DNA of 64,000 bases from Sphingobacterium thalpophilum (GCA_945868825.1 CAMBMM010000004.1:121279-185278), one strand, 5' to 3'. Positions 24,904 through 35,435 are shown, numbered from the stretch's first letter. The notes: a model not told the origin generated them from the letters alone. Numbers and translations are program-made.

Positions 24904-24938
24904 AAGTCCCGTCTCAAGCGATCGAAACGGGACTTTTT
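24904..24938 (+). terminator. Terminator after the 135-residue lipoprotein
   Basis: AAGTCCCGT/ACGGGACTT stem, 14-base loop, T-run. Lies between this gene and the convergent HxlR gene. Confidence 0.8.
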
Positions 24939-24955
24939 CTTTGTCTACTCGAGAA

Positions 24956-25438
24956 TTAGGCTAATTGGCTTGCGCTATCTCCGCTAAGCATGTTTGCCGA
25001 ATCTTTTTCAAACTGCTTTATAAAAACAGCATATCCCTTTCTCTTAGATTCAATAAATGCTTCGGGGTTTTTAAGAACAGTGGCCTTGTAGGCTAACTGA
25101 GAATCATTTAAGACCTCTTCCCCTATACTATCTATAGAGAAACGATACAATTCTACCAAGAGCGGCAGTACGTTAAGCCCCTGCTGTGTGGCTAAATACA
25201 GGGTACTTTTTTTGGTGCCCTTCAACTGGATTTTTGTGATGAAGCCACAATCTGTAAGATAGCTTAGCCGCTGGCTAAGCATGTTGGTGGCAATTTTTTC
25301 CTTCGATTCTGAAAACTCTTTAAAGGTTGATTTTTGATGAAAAAGCATATCGCGTAAAATCAATAAAGACCACGTATCGCCCACTAAATCAAGTGTTCGT
25401 GCAATGGCGCAAGTAGATCTAAAATCGGCTTTTTTCAT
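24956..25438 (-). CDS. HxlR-family winged-helix transcriptional regulator
   Basis: A 160-residue DNA-binding protein. The N-terminus has the HxlR hallmark: conserved Cys10 in STCAIARTLDLVGDTWSLLI, then the helix-turn-helix (about 38-62, FKEFSESKEKIATNMLSQRL) and a beta-wing region. HxlR proteins often sense aldehydes or thiol stress through this Cys. Divergent from the NTF2-like lipoprotein at 25627, its likely target. A TACCTTTG box sits six bases before its start codon. Confidence 0.88.
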   Translation of the reverse strand: MKKADFRSTCAIARTLDLVGDTWSLLILRDMLFHQKSTFKEFSESKEKIATNMLSQRLSYLTDCGFITKIQLKGTKKSTLYLATQQGLNVLPLLVELYRFSIDSIGEEVLNDSQLAYKATVLKNPEAFIESKRKGYAVFIKQFEKDSANMLSGDSASQLA

Positions 25439-25443
25439 TTCCT

Positions 25444-25451
25444 CAAAGGTA
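25444..25451 (-). promoter_or_regulatory. -7 promoter element abutting the HxlR start codon
   Basis: Minus strand TACCTTTG followed by AGGAA and the ATG. Either a leaderless or very short-leader transcript, or AGGA acts as a ribosome site for a longer message. Confidence 0.5.
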
Positions 25452-25626
25452 CTATTATTTGCGAAAACAGCATGAAAGGCTTGCTTTCTGGTTTTAGGTT
25501 CTCAAAAATTGACGTGTCGTTTTTGGCGTAAATCTAAATAATTACTTGCAAAGTAAAAGTATTAATACTAATTTTAACTACACTAAAAACAAACCAAATT
25601 TTAACCCTCTAAAATCAATTTGAACC

Positions 25627-26124
25627 ATGAAAAATTTTCTTTTTATCAGCGCTGCATTGCTTATAGCAGCTTGTAGCAATCCAAAAACCGAAGAAAAAGC
25701 CGCTGTTGAACATTTGTACAAACCTAGTTATGCCGATAATTTTAAAATTGGTGATGCTAAAAATTCTTTGTTGGTAGAGCAAATGCACAAAGCCATCATT
25801 GCCAAAAATTTTGATGAAGCAGCTAGTTTTCTAGCAGATACTGTGGTGTTTTATTTAGGCGACGGCAGCACTTTAAAAGGCAAGCCAGCTGTTTTAGATT
25901 TGATGAAAAAACAATATTCTCAAATTAACATCAAAAATTACGATGTACAGGTTAGCATACCTGTAGTTTCTGAAAGTGGCGAAGAGTGGGTATTGCTTTG
26001 GGATAAAGCAGATGTAGAAACTCCAGATGGTAAATCTGTTAAAGGCTACTGGATGGAAGGTTTCCAATTTAAAAATGGCAAAGTTGTTGCAATGAACCAA
26101 TTCGAGAAAACCGAAGTTAAGTAA
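25627..26124 (+). CDS. NTF2/SnoaL-like lipoprotein, target candidate of HxlR
   Basis: A 165-residue predicted lipoprotein with lipobox LLIAAC (Cys16). The NTF2-like domain spans about 52-160, with the typical opening helix LLVEQMHKAIIAKNFDEAASFL, then TVVFYLGDG and the closing strands EEWVLLW and NGKVVAMNQF. The ligand is unknown. Divergent from the HxlR regulator over a 188-base gap, which suggests inducible control. Followed by a terminator. Confidence 0.78.
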   Translation: MKNFLFISAALLIAACSNPKTEEKAAVEHLYKPSYADNFKIGDAKNSLLVEQMHKAIIAKNFDEAASFLADTVVFYLGDGSTLKGKPAVLDLMKKQYSQINIKNYDVQVSIPVVSESGEEWVLLWDKADVETPDGKSVKGYWMEGFQFKNGKVVAMNQFEKTEVK

Positions 26125-26144
26125 TACCTAATTTCGTTTTTAAA

Positions 26145-26175
26145 AAAGGGTTATGCTGTTAAAGTGTAACCCTTT
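26145..26175 (+). terminator. Terminator after the NTF2 lipoprotein
   Basis: AAAGGGTTA/TAACCCTTT stem, 13-base loop, then CTTTATTTTT. Its T-rich end doubles as the -7 element of the next gene. Confidence 0.8.
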
Positions 26176-26178
26176 CTT

Positions 26179-26186
26179 TATTTTTG
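26179..26186 (+). promoter_or_regulatory. -7 element three bases before a start codon
   Basis: TATTTTTG directly followed by AAT and the ATG at 26190. If used, transcription would begin at or next to the start codon (leaderless message). Confidence 0.4.
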
Positions 26187-26189
26187 AAT

Positions 26190-26459
26190 ATGTCAAAACG
26201 AATTTTCTATCCTCTTTTTTTACTCTTCATTCCCTTAATTGGAATGATGTTCACGGATGAAATCAACTGGAGCCTATCTGATTTCATTGTTATGGGCTTT
26301 TTGCTTATTTTACTTGGGTTGGGGATTCATTTGGTAAGCACCCGTACAAAGAATTTGAAATTCCGAATCCTTTATATTTTAATCGTGTGTTTAGTGTTTT
26401 TGTTAATATGGGCTGAGTTGGCCGTAGGTATTTTTGGAACTCCTTTTGCAGGTAGTTGA
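26190..26459 (+). CDS. Small three-helix membrane protein of unknown function
   Basis: An 89-residue hydrophobic protein with three predicted membrane helices (about 6-22, 29-48 and 58-80), separated by TDEINWSLSD and STRTKNLK. No domain recognised. Start is ATG 26190; an in-frame TTG at 26184 lies inside the promoter-like box. Monocistronic. Confidence 0.7.
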   Translation: MSKRIFYPLFLLFIPLIGMMFTDEINWSLSDFIVMGFLLILLGLGIHLVSTRTKNLKFRILYILIVCLVFLLIWAELAVGIFGTPFAGS

Positions 26460-26597
26460 GCCGAAAATAGCGTACTGTTGTCGTATTTAACATAAGCAAA
26501 TAAAGCGTATAGAACGGTTTAATGCTCTATTTATACCCAAACAAGCACCAGTTCAGATCTTATTTTGGTTAATGGAAAATTTCTAGCAAGAAAATTT

Positions 26598-26605
26598 TAA
26601 CTTTG
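26598..26605 (+). promoter_or_regulatory. -7 promoter element for the glycosyltransferase pair
   Basis: TAACTTTG, exact TAnnTTTG, followed by CACG; 29 bases before the GT2 start. No well-spaced TTG upstream. Confidence 0.5.
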
Positions 26606-26633
26606 CACGAAATTACACGCACCCACCAAAAAT

Positions 26634-27284
26634 ATGCTAAATCCAATCAAAGTATCGGTATTAATGACTGTTTTTAATACCCATTTTTCGTATATGAAAA
26701 GAGCAATTGATTCGGTTTTAAAACAAGATTTCCAAGATTTTGAGCTTATTATTATTGACGATGGAAGCACGGAAAATAACCGGGAATCGTTGCTGGAGTA
26801 TGTAGAAAACAACGAAGACAAAATCAGCTATATCCGACACAGCAATCGCGGTCAATCTGAATCAATCAATCGCGGTGTTTTATATAGTTTGGGTGAATAT
26901 ATTACCATTATTGATAGCGACGACGAATATAAACCGAACCATTTGAGCAGTTGCTTACGGGAAATAAAGGACTTGGATTTAATTTGCTCAACTTCAGAAA
27001 CCATAGTGGATACCGACAACGATTATTATGTGCCCGATAAAAACGACTTAAGTAAACTCATTCACTTAGATGAAGTTACCTTGTTTGGAACCTTATTCGG
27101 ACGGAAAAAAGTATTTACCAGTATTGATTTTAAAACGGGCTTTGCAGCCGATGCCGATTTTTACGAACAAGCCACCAACCTGTTTCGTGTAAAAAAATTA
27201 GACTTGCGCACCTATGTGTATCACCGGAATATTCCGAATAGTATTTGTGCAACAATCAAAAAAAATAATTTAATCAACGCTTAA
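26634..27284 (+). CDS. Family 2 glycosyltransferase
   Basis: A 216-residue GT-A fold enzyme. The N-terminal nucleotide-binding run VSVLMTVFNTHF, the helix RAIDSVLKQDF, the IIIDDGSTEN motif and the metal-binding SDDE (in IIDSDDEY) are visible. It is short for GT2 and lacks membrane helices, so it is a cytoplasmic transferase for surface glycan. Donor and acceptor unknown. The next gene starts two bases after its stop. Confidence 0.85.
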   Translation: MLNPIKVSVLMTVFNTHFSYMKRAIDSVLKQDFQDFELIIIDDGSTENNRESLLEYVENNEDKISYIRHSNRGQSESINRGVLYSLGEYITIIDSDDEYKPNHLSSCLREIKDLDLICSTSETIVDTDNDYYVPDKNDLSKLIHLDEVTLFGTLFGRKKVFTSIDFKTGFAADADFYEQATNLFRVKKLDLRTYVYHRNIPNSICATIKKNNLINA

Positions 27285-27286
27285 AC

Positions 27287-28054
27287 ATGGCTGTTGAATG
27301 GCCTCTTTTTCCGCCAAATACCAATTTGGTAATGGCCTGTCACATTACGGGTGTGCACGATGTGAACCGCAACACCACACTTGCCCACGACTCTTACGAA
27401 TTGGTTAAAGATTGGGCGGAATCCATTAAAGCAGCTAATTTACAAGGCCTTATTTTTCATACTAATTTCTCCGAAGCCACGTGTAAATCGTTCGGAAATG
27501 AAAATATTTCGTTCATCAAAATCGCTTACAATCCCCAATTCAATCCCAATGTATTTCGTTATTTTGTTTACCGGGATTTTTTACAGCAGCACCTTCAACA
27601 CATCAAGGGAATTTTTAGTACCGATATTAGCGATGTGGTGCTCGTAAACAACCCATTTACCGATCCGCATTTTAGTGAAAATCCCAATGCTCTTTTTTGT
27701 GGCGACGAACCCAAATTGCTGAACAACGAGTGGATGATTGCTCATGCTGAACATTTACGTAAAAACATACCCGACTATGCGGCTTATGAACGTGCTTTTG
27801 GAAAGGAGACCTTGCTGAATTGTGGAATTATTGGAGGTTCTGCTTCCTTGTTTTTCGATTTTTTACAACAACTTTGCGCCATTCATCAACAGGCTAATCG
27901 CGATAACAAAACAGCATACACCGGCGATATGGGCGTATTCAATTATTTAGCACGCACAAAATTCAACCAACAAATCATCCACGGTGAACCAGTAAATACG
28001 GTTTTTAAACAGTATGAAACCGATCGAACCGATTGCTGGTTCAGACACAAATAA
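27287..28054 (+). CDS. Putative nucleotide-sugar transferase-like protein, unknown family
   Basis: A 255-residue soluble protein with no family I can name. It opens with NLVMACHITGVHDVNR and contains IFSTDISDVVLVNNPF (about 112-127), which resembles the DxD-bearing loop of retaining GT-A glycosyltransferases, and LLNCGIIGGSASLFFDF further on, also GT-A-like. A short YTGDMGVFNYL region near 216 fits an acceptor loop. It follows the GT2 gene by two bases, so a joint role in decorating one glycan is likely. Function is inference. Confidence 0.6.
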   Translation: MAVEWPLFPPNTNLVMACHITGVHDVNRNTTLAHDSYELVKDWAESIKAANLQGLIFHTNFSEATCKSFGNENISFIKIAYNPQFNPNVFRYFVYRDFLQQHLQHIKGIFSTDISDVVLVNNPFTDPHFSENPNALFCGDEPKLLNNEWMIAHAEHLRKNIPDYAAYERAFGKETLLNCGIIGGSASLFFDFLQQLCAIHQQANRDNKTAYTGDMGVFNYLARTKFNQQIIHGEPVNTVFKQYETDRTDCWFRHK

Positions 28055-28221
28055 TTTTTTATTCTGACAAATGCACTTTGAGCCGCTTTAGTCAGCTTTG
28101 TTTTACCGCTATTTTTTCAATTTAATTAAGAGGGTCACGGGCCAAAACACATCGCTGTGTCATCCCTTTTTCAAATAATGAATTACACCCATTTGCATAC
28201 AATTTTCTACAGATTTTGTGC

Positions 28222-28229
28222 TAAATTTG
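28222..28229 (+). promoter_or_regulatory. -7 promoter element for katG
   Basis: TAAATTTG, exact match to TAnnTTTG, 33 bases before the katG start codon. The rest of the 207-base gap before katG shows no recognisable regulator site. Confidence 0.5.
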
Positions 28230-28258
28230 AGCCAAACAACGGATACAACTTTTATTAA

Positions 28259-30466
<2,208 letters not shown>

Positions 30467-30486
30467 TATACATATCAAAACGTGTT

Positions 30487-30522
30487 AAAGGCGGCCCGGT
30501 ATTACCGAGCCGCCTTTTTTTT
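30487..30522 (+). terminator. Terminator after katG
   Basis: GGCGGC/GCCGCC stem extended by AAA/TTT, with a partially paired inner loop, then eight T. Confidence 0.88.
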
Positions 30523-30590
30523 ATTTAAAAATTTAACTAATTGAGATTTATTTGTAGTTTAGAATATTACTCACAAAAAAAAACAAAAAA

Positions 30591-31079
30591 ATGAAAAAAC
30601 TCGTATTCTTATGTTTAGTCGGGCTATCTCTTGCTTCATGTACAAACGAAAGTGCAAAGCAAGCACAAACTGAAGCCGACAATCTTGAATTTTATGGTCG
30701 TGTTTGGGATGTGGTTGCAAACGAAGGTCGCACAAACATTTTAGATACAGCCTTCGCTGATGATGTTGTATTGCTTCACACCAAGCCCGAAACAAAGGGT
30801 AAAGATGCCGCAAAAGCCTACTATAGCAATTATGTAACCGGTTTTTCCGATCGTAAATTTACAGTTGTTGAAAGCTTTGCAAAGGGCGAAAAATTAGTAA
30901 AGTACTGGCGCTTTACAGGTACGCATACTGGCGTATTTTTTGGCATCCCGGCTACTGGTAAAAAAGTTGATGTAATTGGCTGTACCATTGCCAAAATTGT
31001 TGATGGCAAAATTACCGAAGAGCGTGACTTTTTTGATAATTTAGAATTTCTACAACAAATAGCCTTAATTCCACGCTAA
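30591..31079 (+). CDS. Ester cyclase/SnoaL-like lipoprotein
   Basis: A 162-residue predicted lipoprotein, lipobox SLASC with Cys17. The mature part is a SnoaL-like polyketide-cyclase-type domain: EFYGRVWDVVANEGR, FADDVVLL, YWRFTGTHTGVFFGIPATGKKV and the closing KITEERDFFDN. The run GTHTG-FFG-PATGK is typical of proteins annotated as ester cyclases. Ligand unknown. Third NTF2-like lipoprotein within 9 kb; monocistronic. Confidence 0.82.
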   Translation: MKKLVFLCLVGLSLASCTNESAKQAQTEADNLEFYGRVWDVVANEGRTNILDTAFADDVVLLHTKPETKGKDAAKAYYSNYVTGFSDRKFTVVESFAKGEKLVKYWRFTGTHTGVFFGIPATGKKVDVIGCTIAKIVDGKITEERDFFDNLEFLQQIALIPR

Positions 31080-31125
31080 TAAAAAAAGAGTAAAAAGTAA
31101 AGTGAAATCAGCGTTAAAAATGTAT

Positions 31126-31155
31126 TTGCTTTTTACATTTTAGCTCTTATATTTG
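31126..31155 (+). promoter_or_regulatory. Promoter of the trp leader
   Basis: TTG at 31126-31128, 19-base spacer, TATATTTG at 31148-31155: complete Bacteroidota promoter. The leader peptide ATG begins only five bases after the final G, so the transcript would start at or beside that ATG. Confidence 0.75.
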
Positions 31156-31159
31156 TTGC

Positions 31160-31246
31160 ATGACATTTACAAATCCGCAAAGCATAAATTGGTGGCGCTC
31201 TCCTTTAAACAGGGTGGGCACACTTGCTAGGATTTTGTGGCGTTAA
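31160..31246 (+). CDS. Tryptophan-rich leader peptide
   Basis: A 28-codon ORF too short for routine calling. It has adjacent Trp codons at positions 11 and 12 (INWWRS) and another Trp as the last but one residue (LWR). Three Trp in 28 residues is far above chance. It lies between a full promoter and overlapping hairpins, upstream of a tryptophan synthase beta-type gene, as expected for ribosome-mediated attenuation. Confidence 0.72.
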   Translation: MTFTNPQSINWWRSPLNRVGTLARILWR

Positions 31247-31312
31247 GCGCCAATTATATATTCGAGAAGGGTCTACCGGTGTCAACGGGTGGACCCTTCG
31301 TCGTTTAACGAC
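31190..31312 (+). promoter_or_regulatory. Attenuator-like RNA structures upstream of trpB2
   Basis: The segment GCGCCA (31247-31252) can pair either with TGGCGC over Trp codon 12 and Arg13 (31193-31198) or with TGGCG over the last Trp codon (31238-31242). A strong hairpin GAAGGGTC...GACCCTTC follows (31265-31299), then a small GTCG/CGAC hairpin. The strong hairpin lacks a clean T-run, so the stop mechanism is unclear. Resembles the class of Bacteroidota trp leaders. Confidence 0.6.
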
Positions 31313-31375
31313 CTCCTCTTTCAAATCCCGTTTTCATCCACACACATTTTTTTACACATTAACTCACAGCTAGAG

Positions 31376-32722
31376 ATGAAAATTTATTTGACCAAAGAAG
31401 AAATGCCAACGCATTATTACAACATTGTTGCCGATATGGTAAACAAACCTTTACCACCCTTACACCCTCAAACCAAGCAGCCGGTGGGGCCTCAAGATTT
31501 AGCCCCTTTATTTCCCATGGAATTGATTAAGCAAGAAGTAAGCACCGAGCCCTATATCGAAATTCCGGAGCCGGTAAGAGAGGTATACGCCATTTACAGA
31601 CCAAGCCCCTTGGTACGAGCCGAGCGCTTAGAAAAAGCCTTGGGAACTACCGCTAAAATTTTTTATAAATACGAAGGAGGCAGCCCCAGCGGATCGCACA
31701 AAACCAATACGGCCATTGCTCAAGCCTATTACAACAAGCAAGAAGGTATTAAAAAAATTGTAACCGAAACCGGTGCTGGGCAATGGGGTACCGCCTTAAG
31801 TTTTGCTTGCGCTCAGTTCGATTTAGAATGCGAAGTGTTTATGGTTCGCGGTAGTTTCGACCAAAAGCCCTACCGAAAGTCTATTATGGAAACTTTTGGC
31901 GCTAGTGTACATCCATCGCCAAGTACCCTAACCGAAGTAGGTAAAGCCAACTTGGCTAAAGATCCTAAATCGCTCGGTTCTTTGGGCATTGCCATTAGCG
32001 AAGCGGTAGAAGTTGCCGCACAAGACGAAAAAGCACACTATGCTTTAGGCAGTGTGCTCAACCACGTATTGTTGCACCAAACTATTATTGGGCAAGAAGC
32101 GCAAACCCAATTCGAAAAAGTAGGTCTTTACCCTGATGTGGTAATTGCTCCACTAGGCGGCGGCTCTAACTTTGCCGGCATTGCCTTTCCTTTTTTGGGC
32201 GAAATGCTCAGAGGCGGTCGTAAAGTGCGTGCCGTTGCGGTAGAACCAGCTTCCTGCCCCAAATTAACCCGTGGCGTATTTGGCTACGATTTTGGCGATA
32301 GTGTCGGCTACACGCCTTTATTGCCCATGTATAGTTTAGGTCACGATTTTATGCCCCCGGGTTTACATGCCGGTGGTTTGCGTTATCATGGAGCAAGTGC
32401 TTTGTGCAGCCAGTTGTTAAAAGATGATTTGATTGAAGCCGTAGCCATACAGCAATTGGAGTGTTTTAGGGCAGGCTTATTATTTGCCAAAGCTGAAGGA
32501 ATATTACCTGCACCGGAAGCTAACCACGCTGTAGCCCAGGTAATTCGGGAAGCAAACGAAGCTACGGCTAAGGGCGAAGAACGGGTAATTTTATTCAACT
32601 TATGCGGCCATGGCCATTTCGATTTATCGGCTTATGATGATTTTATTCAAGGCAAATTGCAAGATCACGTGCTCGATGAAGCAGCGTTAAAAGAAAGTGC
32701 CCTCGGGGTACTAGCGATTTAA
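31376..32722 (+). CDS. Tryptophan synthase beta-like protein TrpB2
   Basis: PLP enzyme of the TrpB2 branch, 448 residues from the ATG at 31376 (the frame is open further upstream but through the leader hairpins). It condenses serine and indole to tryptophan, usually without a bound alpha subunit. The PLP lysine is Lys109 in GSPSGSHKTN; the phosphate loop is GGGSN; and TETGAGQWG has the catalytic-loop Glu. The long N-terminal extension marks TrpB2. No trpA nearby. The Trp-rich leader suggests it is induced by tryptophan shortage. Confidence 0.92.
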   Translation: MKIYLTKEEMPTHYYNIVADMVNKPLPPLHPQTKQPVGPQDLAPLFPMELIKQEVSTEPYIEIPEPVREVYAIYRPSPLVRAERLEKALGTTAKIFYKYEGGSPSGSHKTNTAIAQAYYNKQEGIKKIVTETGAGQWGTALSFACAQFDLECEVFMVRGSFDQKPYRKSIMETFGASVHPSPSTLTEVGKANLAKDPKSLGSLGIAISEAVEVAAQDEKAHYALGSVLNHVLLHQTIIGQEAQTQFEKVGLYPDVVIAPLGGGSNFAGIAFPFLGEMLRGGRKVRAVAVEPASCPKLTRGVFGYDFGDSVGYTPLLPMYSLGHDFMPPGLHAGGLRYHGASALCSQLLKDDLIEAVAIQQLECFRAGLLFAKAEGILPAPEANHAVAQVIREANEATAKGEERVILFNLCGHGHFDLSAYDDFIQGKLQDHVLDEAALKESALGVLAI

Positions 32723-32725
32723 AAC

Positions 32726-32757
32726 AAAAAGCCTCCCGAAATTCGGGGGGCTTTTTT
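32726..32757 (+). terminator. Terminator after trpB2
   Basis: AAAAAGCCTCCCGAA/TTCGGGGGGCTTTTT stem with one T-G pair, very small loop, T-run. Confidence 0.9.
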
Positions 32758-32860
32758 GTAGGGCAACATAAATAGATTTAGTAAAGAGTTAATACAATTT
32801 TAATAGGTTGCTTATATTAATTTAATGTTCAACCATTTTATTTGTAAAAAAACATATAAA

Positions 32861-34390
32861 ATGAAAAGAACTATACTAATCTTCACATTAGTAGCTGTAC
32901 TAGCAGCTTGTAAAAAAGAATCGAAAGTAGTTGAGCCCCAGCCCCTTGAAAATACGCTCAACGAAGATGTTGCCTCTTATTACGAAATCGCCTCTATTAG
33001 TCTCGGAGGTTTGTATGCGGCAGAAATTACCACTTTTGACCCCATTACCAAACGTTTATTTGCAGTAAATAATGGCACAGTTAATAAGATTGATGTGATT
33101 GATATTAGCGAGCCATCGAATGTTCGATTGATTCATTCTATCAGTATGACCCCATACGGTGGATATGTAAATAGTGTAGCGGTGAAAGACGGAAAATTAG
33201 CTGCGGCTATTGAGGCAACTACTAAACAAAGTGCGGGTAAGGTTGTAGTATTTAATACCACAACTTATGCCCAAGAGGCTGTAATTACCGTTGGCGCCTT
33301 ACCCGATATGGTTACGTTTAGTCCAGATGGAAAGTATATTCTTACTGCCAATGAAGGTGAACCTAACAATGATTATACAGATGATCCAGAAGGTACTGTT
33401 TCCATCATTAAGGTATCCGATTACTCCGTATTAACCATCAATTTTAGTGCATTTGAGTCACAAAAAACAATGTTAGCAAGCCAAGGCTTTCGCATATTTG
33501 GAGTGGGTTTAAATTTTGTAAAAGATATTGAACCAGAATATATTGCTGTTTCTGATGACTCTAAAACAGCTTACGTTACCTTACAAGAAAATAACGGTAT
33601 AGCAGAAATTGATATCGCAACCGCTACGATAAAAAAAATTATGCCGCTTGGCTTTAAAGATTATTCTTTAGCAAGTAACGCTATCGATCCAAGTGATCAG
33701 GATAGTAAAATTGATTTTTTTACTCAGTCGAAGGTATTTGGTATTTATATGCCCGATGCAATTTCATTTTTTCGGTACAATGGTACGCCGTATTTATTTA
33801 CAGCTAATGAAGGTGATGCAAGAGAATATACCGGCACACCAGGGTTAAATGAAATGCAGCGTGTAGGTTCAAGTACTTTAGATCCAACCGCTTTCCCAAC
33901 TGCAACAACGGTTAAATTAGCTGCAAATTTAGGAAGGTTAAATATTACAAAAACATTGGGCGATACAGACGCTGATGGCGATTTTGATGCGCTATATTCT
34001 TTAGGTGCCCGTTCATTTAGCGTATGGAATGCCAATACAGGTGCACAGGTGTACGATAGTAAAAATGAATTGGACATTAAGGCTAAAGATTTAGGCATAT
34101 ATGACGATGGAAGAAGCGATGATAAAAGTGTAGAGCCAGAATCTATTGCCATTGGCCGTGTGGGGAACAAGTATATTGCCATTGTTGGTATGGAACGTGC
34201 AGATGCCTTTGCAATTTATGATATCACCAATCCAACTGCTCCTCAATTTGTTAAAATGATAAGAACTGGCGATGCGCCAGAAGGTATATTATTTATCCCG
34301 GCATCTCAAAGTCCAATTGCGCAAAGCTTAATTGTAGTAAGTAGTGAGAATGATGGGGTTGTAAAAATTTACAAAGCGTATAAATTATAA
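32861..34390 (+). CDS. Choice-of-anchor I family lipoprotein (beta-propeller)
   Basis: A 509-residue surface or periplasmic lipoprotein (lipobox VLAAC, Cys17). The body is a seven-bladed-propeller-type protein of the choice-of-anchor I family. Typical runs are VTFSPDGKYILTANEGEPN, AYVTLQENNGIAEIDI, TANEGDARE, GARSFSVWN and KSVEPESIAIG. Some relatives carry phosphatase or nuclease domains, but none is visible here. Start at ATG 32861; the earlier in-frame ATG at 32825 gives a worse signal peptide. Ligand or activity unknown. Confidence 0.83.
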   Translation: MKRTILIFTLVAVLAACKKESKVVEPQPLENTLNEDVASYYEIASISLGGLYAAEITTFDPITKRLFAVNNGTVNKIDVIDISEPSNVRLIHSISMTPYGGYVNSVAVKDGKLAAAIEATTKQSAGKVVVFNTTTYAQEAVITVGALPDMVTFSPDGKYILTANEGEPNNDYTDDPEGTVSIIKVSDYSVLTINFSAFESQKTMLASQGFRIFGVGLNFVKDIEPEYIAVSDDSKTAYVTLQENNGIAEIDIATATIKKIMPLGFKDYSLASNAIDPSDQDSKIDFFTQSKVFGIYMPDAISFFRYNGTPYLFTANEGDAREYTGTPGLNEMQRVGSSTLDPTAFPTATTVKLAANLGRLNITKTLGDTDADGDFDALYSLGARSFSVWNANTGAQVYDSKNELDIKAKDLGIYDDGRSDDKSVEPESIAIGRVGNKYIAIVGMERADAFAIYDITNPTAPQFVKMIRTGDAPEGILFIPASQSPIAQSLIVVSSENDGVVKIYKAYKL

Positions 34391-34412
34391 TTTAGTTGAG
34401 ATCAACTTTTTA

Positions 34413-34442
34413 AAAGCATCAGCCTATGGGCTGATGCTTTTT
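34413..34442. terminator. Bidirectional terminator between convergent genes
   Basis: AAAGCATCAGCC/GGCTGATGCTTT perfect 12-base stem with a four-base loop, A-run on one side and T-run on the other; serves the propeller lipoprotein and the convergent membrane protein gene. Confidence 0.88.
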
Positions 34443-34948
34443 TAGTTAGCAACTTTTCGGCTAAGCGTGCGTGGTAGCGAACCGATAAGGTAAAGCAATA
34501 TAAAGCCGATGCCCACAAACTTGGTGGTGGCAATACTTGCTGTAGCGCATATCGAGCCTGCCGAATAATGCCCCATCATACTGCTGAGCATCAACAAATT
34601 TTCAATACTATCTAGTGCGGCAGCTAGGTAGGCCACAGCAATTAGTTTGTTGCCTACCTGTTGTAACCAGTTCAGGCGATGCTTAGAAATGGTAATTTTT
34701 AGCGATTGAATAAAGAAAAACGTATAGGCCGGGATAAACAGAAAATCTAACCCAATATTCAGTAACAGATCCTTATGGTTCCATACTGCTAAAATGTGTT
34801 GAACTTGACTTATGCTGCTTGCTAACTCAAGCGACACAATGCCCAGTGGTGTAAAATCGGTTTTAAAACCAGCCCCCTGGCTTTGCATGATCAGTGCTGT
34901 AGCCAAGACGCTAAGCAAGCTGAGTATCCATTTTGTTTTTGGTGTCAT
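34442..34948 (-). CDS. Four-helix membrane protein of unknown function
   Basis: A 168-residue integral membrane protein with about four hydrophobic segments (7-25, 58-80, 98-118 and 140-160). No catalytic motif or known domain recognised. The stretch AALDSIENLLML between helices is notable for acidic residues in the membrane region. It ends at the shared terminator and starts 17 bases after the stop of the upstream small lipoprotein gene, so the two are likely co-transcribed. Confidence 0.72.
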   Translation of the reverse strand: MTPKTKWILSLLSVLATALIMQSQGAGFKTDFTPLGIVSLELASSISQVQHILAVWNHKDLLLNIGLDFLFIPAYTFFFIQSLKITISKHRLNWLQQVGNKLIAVAYLAAALDSIENLLMLSSMMGHYSAGSICATASIATTKFVGIGFILLYLIGSLPRTLSRKVAN

Positions 34949-34965
34949 TGGGTGTGGCTTTACAT

Positions 34966-35367
34966 TTATAATGCCTGCATTACCTGTTCTGCACCCATAT
35001 CATCGGCAATCAATAAGAGGTTCGTGCCATCAATATCCATTCGGTATATTCTATTTATAGTGACGTTCTGCCCTGATTTGCCTGCAGAAAGAAAAACTTT
35101 TTGTCCATCCGGTGAAACAACAATGCCGGCTAAGTAAAAATTATCTGGAAGCGTTGGAATGTTGATTTTAGTTTTACCCGTACCATCGTAATTGCATTTC
35201 CAATACTCTATTACACCATTGATGTTTTTAAAGTATGTTATAATGCCTAAATTACGGCCAGGGGTATCCACTTGTGCGCTTGCCTCTTTGTTACAGCTCA
35301 AACTCACTATAGAAAGTCCGGCAGAAAGTAAAAATAATGCGATTAAAGAATAGGTAATTCGTTTCAT
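34966..35367 (-). CDS. Short lipoprotein with a TolB-like propeller blade
   Basis: A 133-residue predicted lipoprotein (signal 1-24, Cys25 in SLSC). The remainder contains about two TolB/PD40-like strand sets: IEYWKCNYDGTGKTKI, GIVVSPDGQKVFLSA and IYRMDIDGTNLL. A full propeller needs about 250-300 residues, so this is either a truncated remnant or a small oligomerising blade protein. No frameshifted continuation of the propeller was seen in the 17 bases to the next gene. Confidence 0.65.
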   Translation of the reverse strand: MKRITYSLIALFLLSAGLSIVSLSCNKEASAQVDTPGRNLGIITYFKNINGVIEYWKCNYDGTGKTKINIPTLPDNFYLAGIVVSPDGQKVFLSAGKSGQNVTINRIYRMDIDGTNLLLIADDMGAEQVMQAL

Positions 35368-35435
35368 AAGAATTGGTTTTAGTTAATCTAAATTAAAAAA
35401 TTAATTCAATTTCATCTACAATCTGTCAAATACCG

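Noticed and set aside
24956..25438. HxlR gene as an insertion-sequence remnant
   Set aside because: Full-length regulator with intact motifs; no inverted repeats or transposase pieces around it.
31289..31375. Upstream extension of trpB2
   Set aside because: The codons overlap leader hairpins; the TrpB2-like sequence starts at the ATG 31376.
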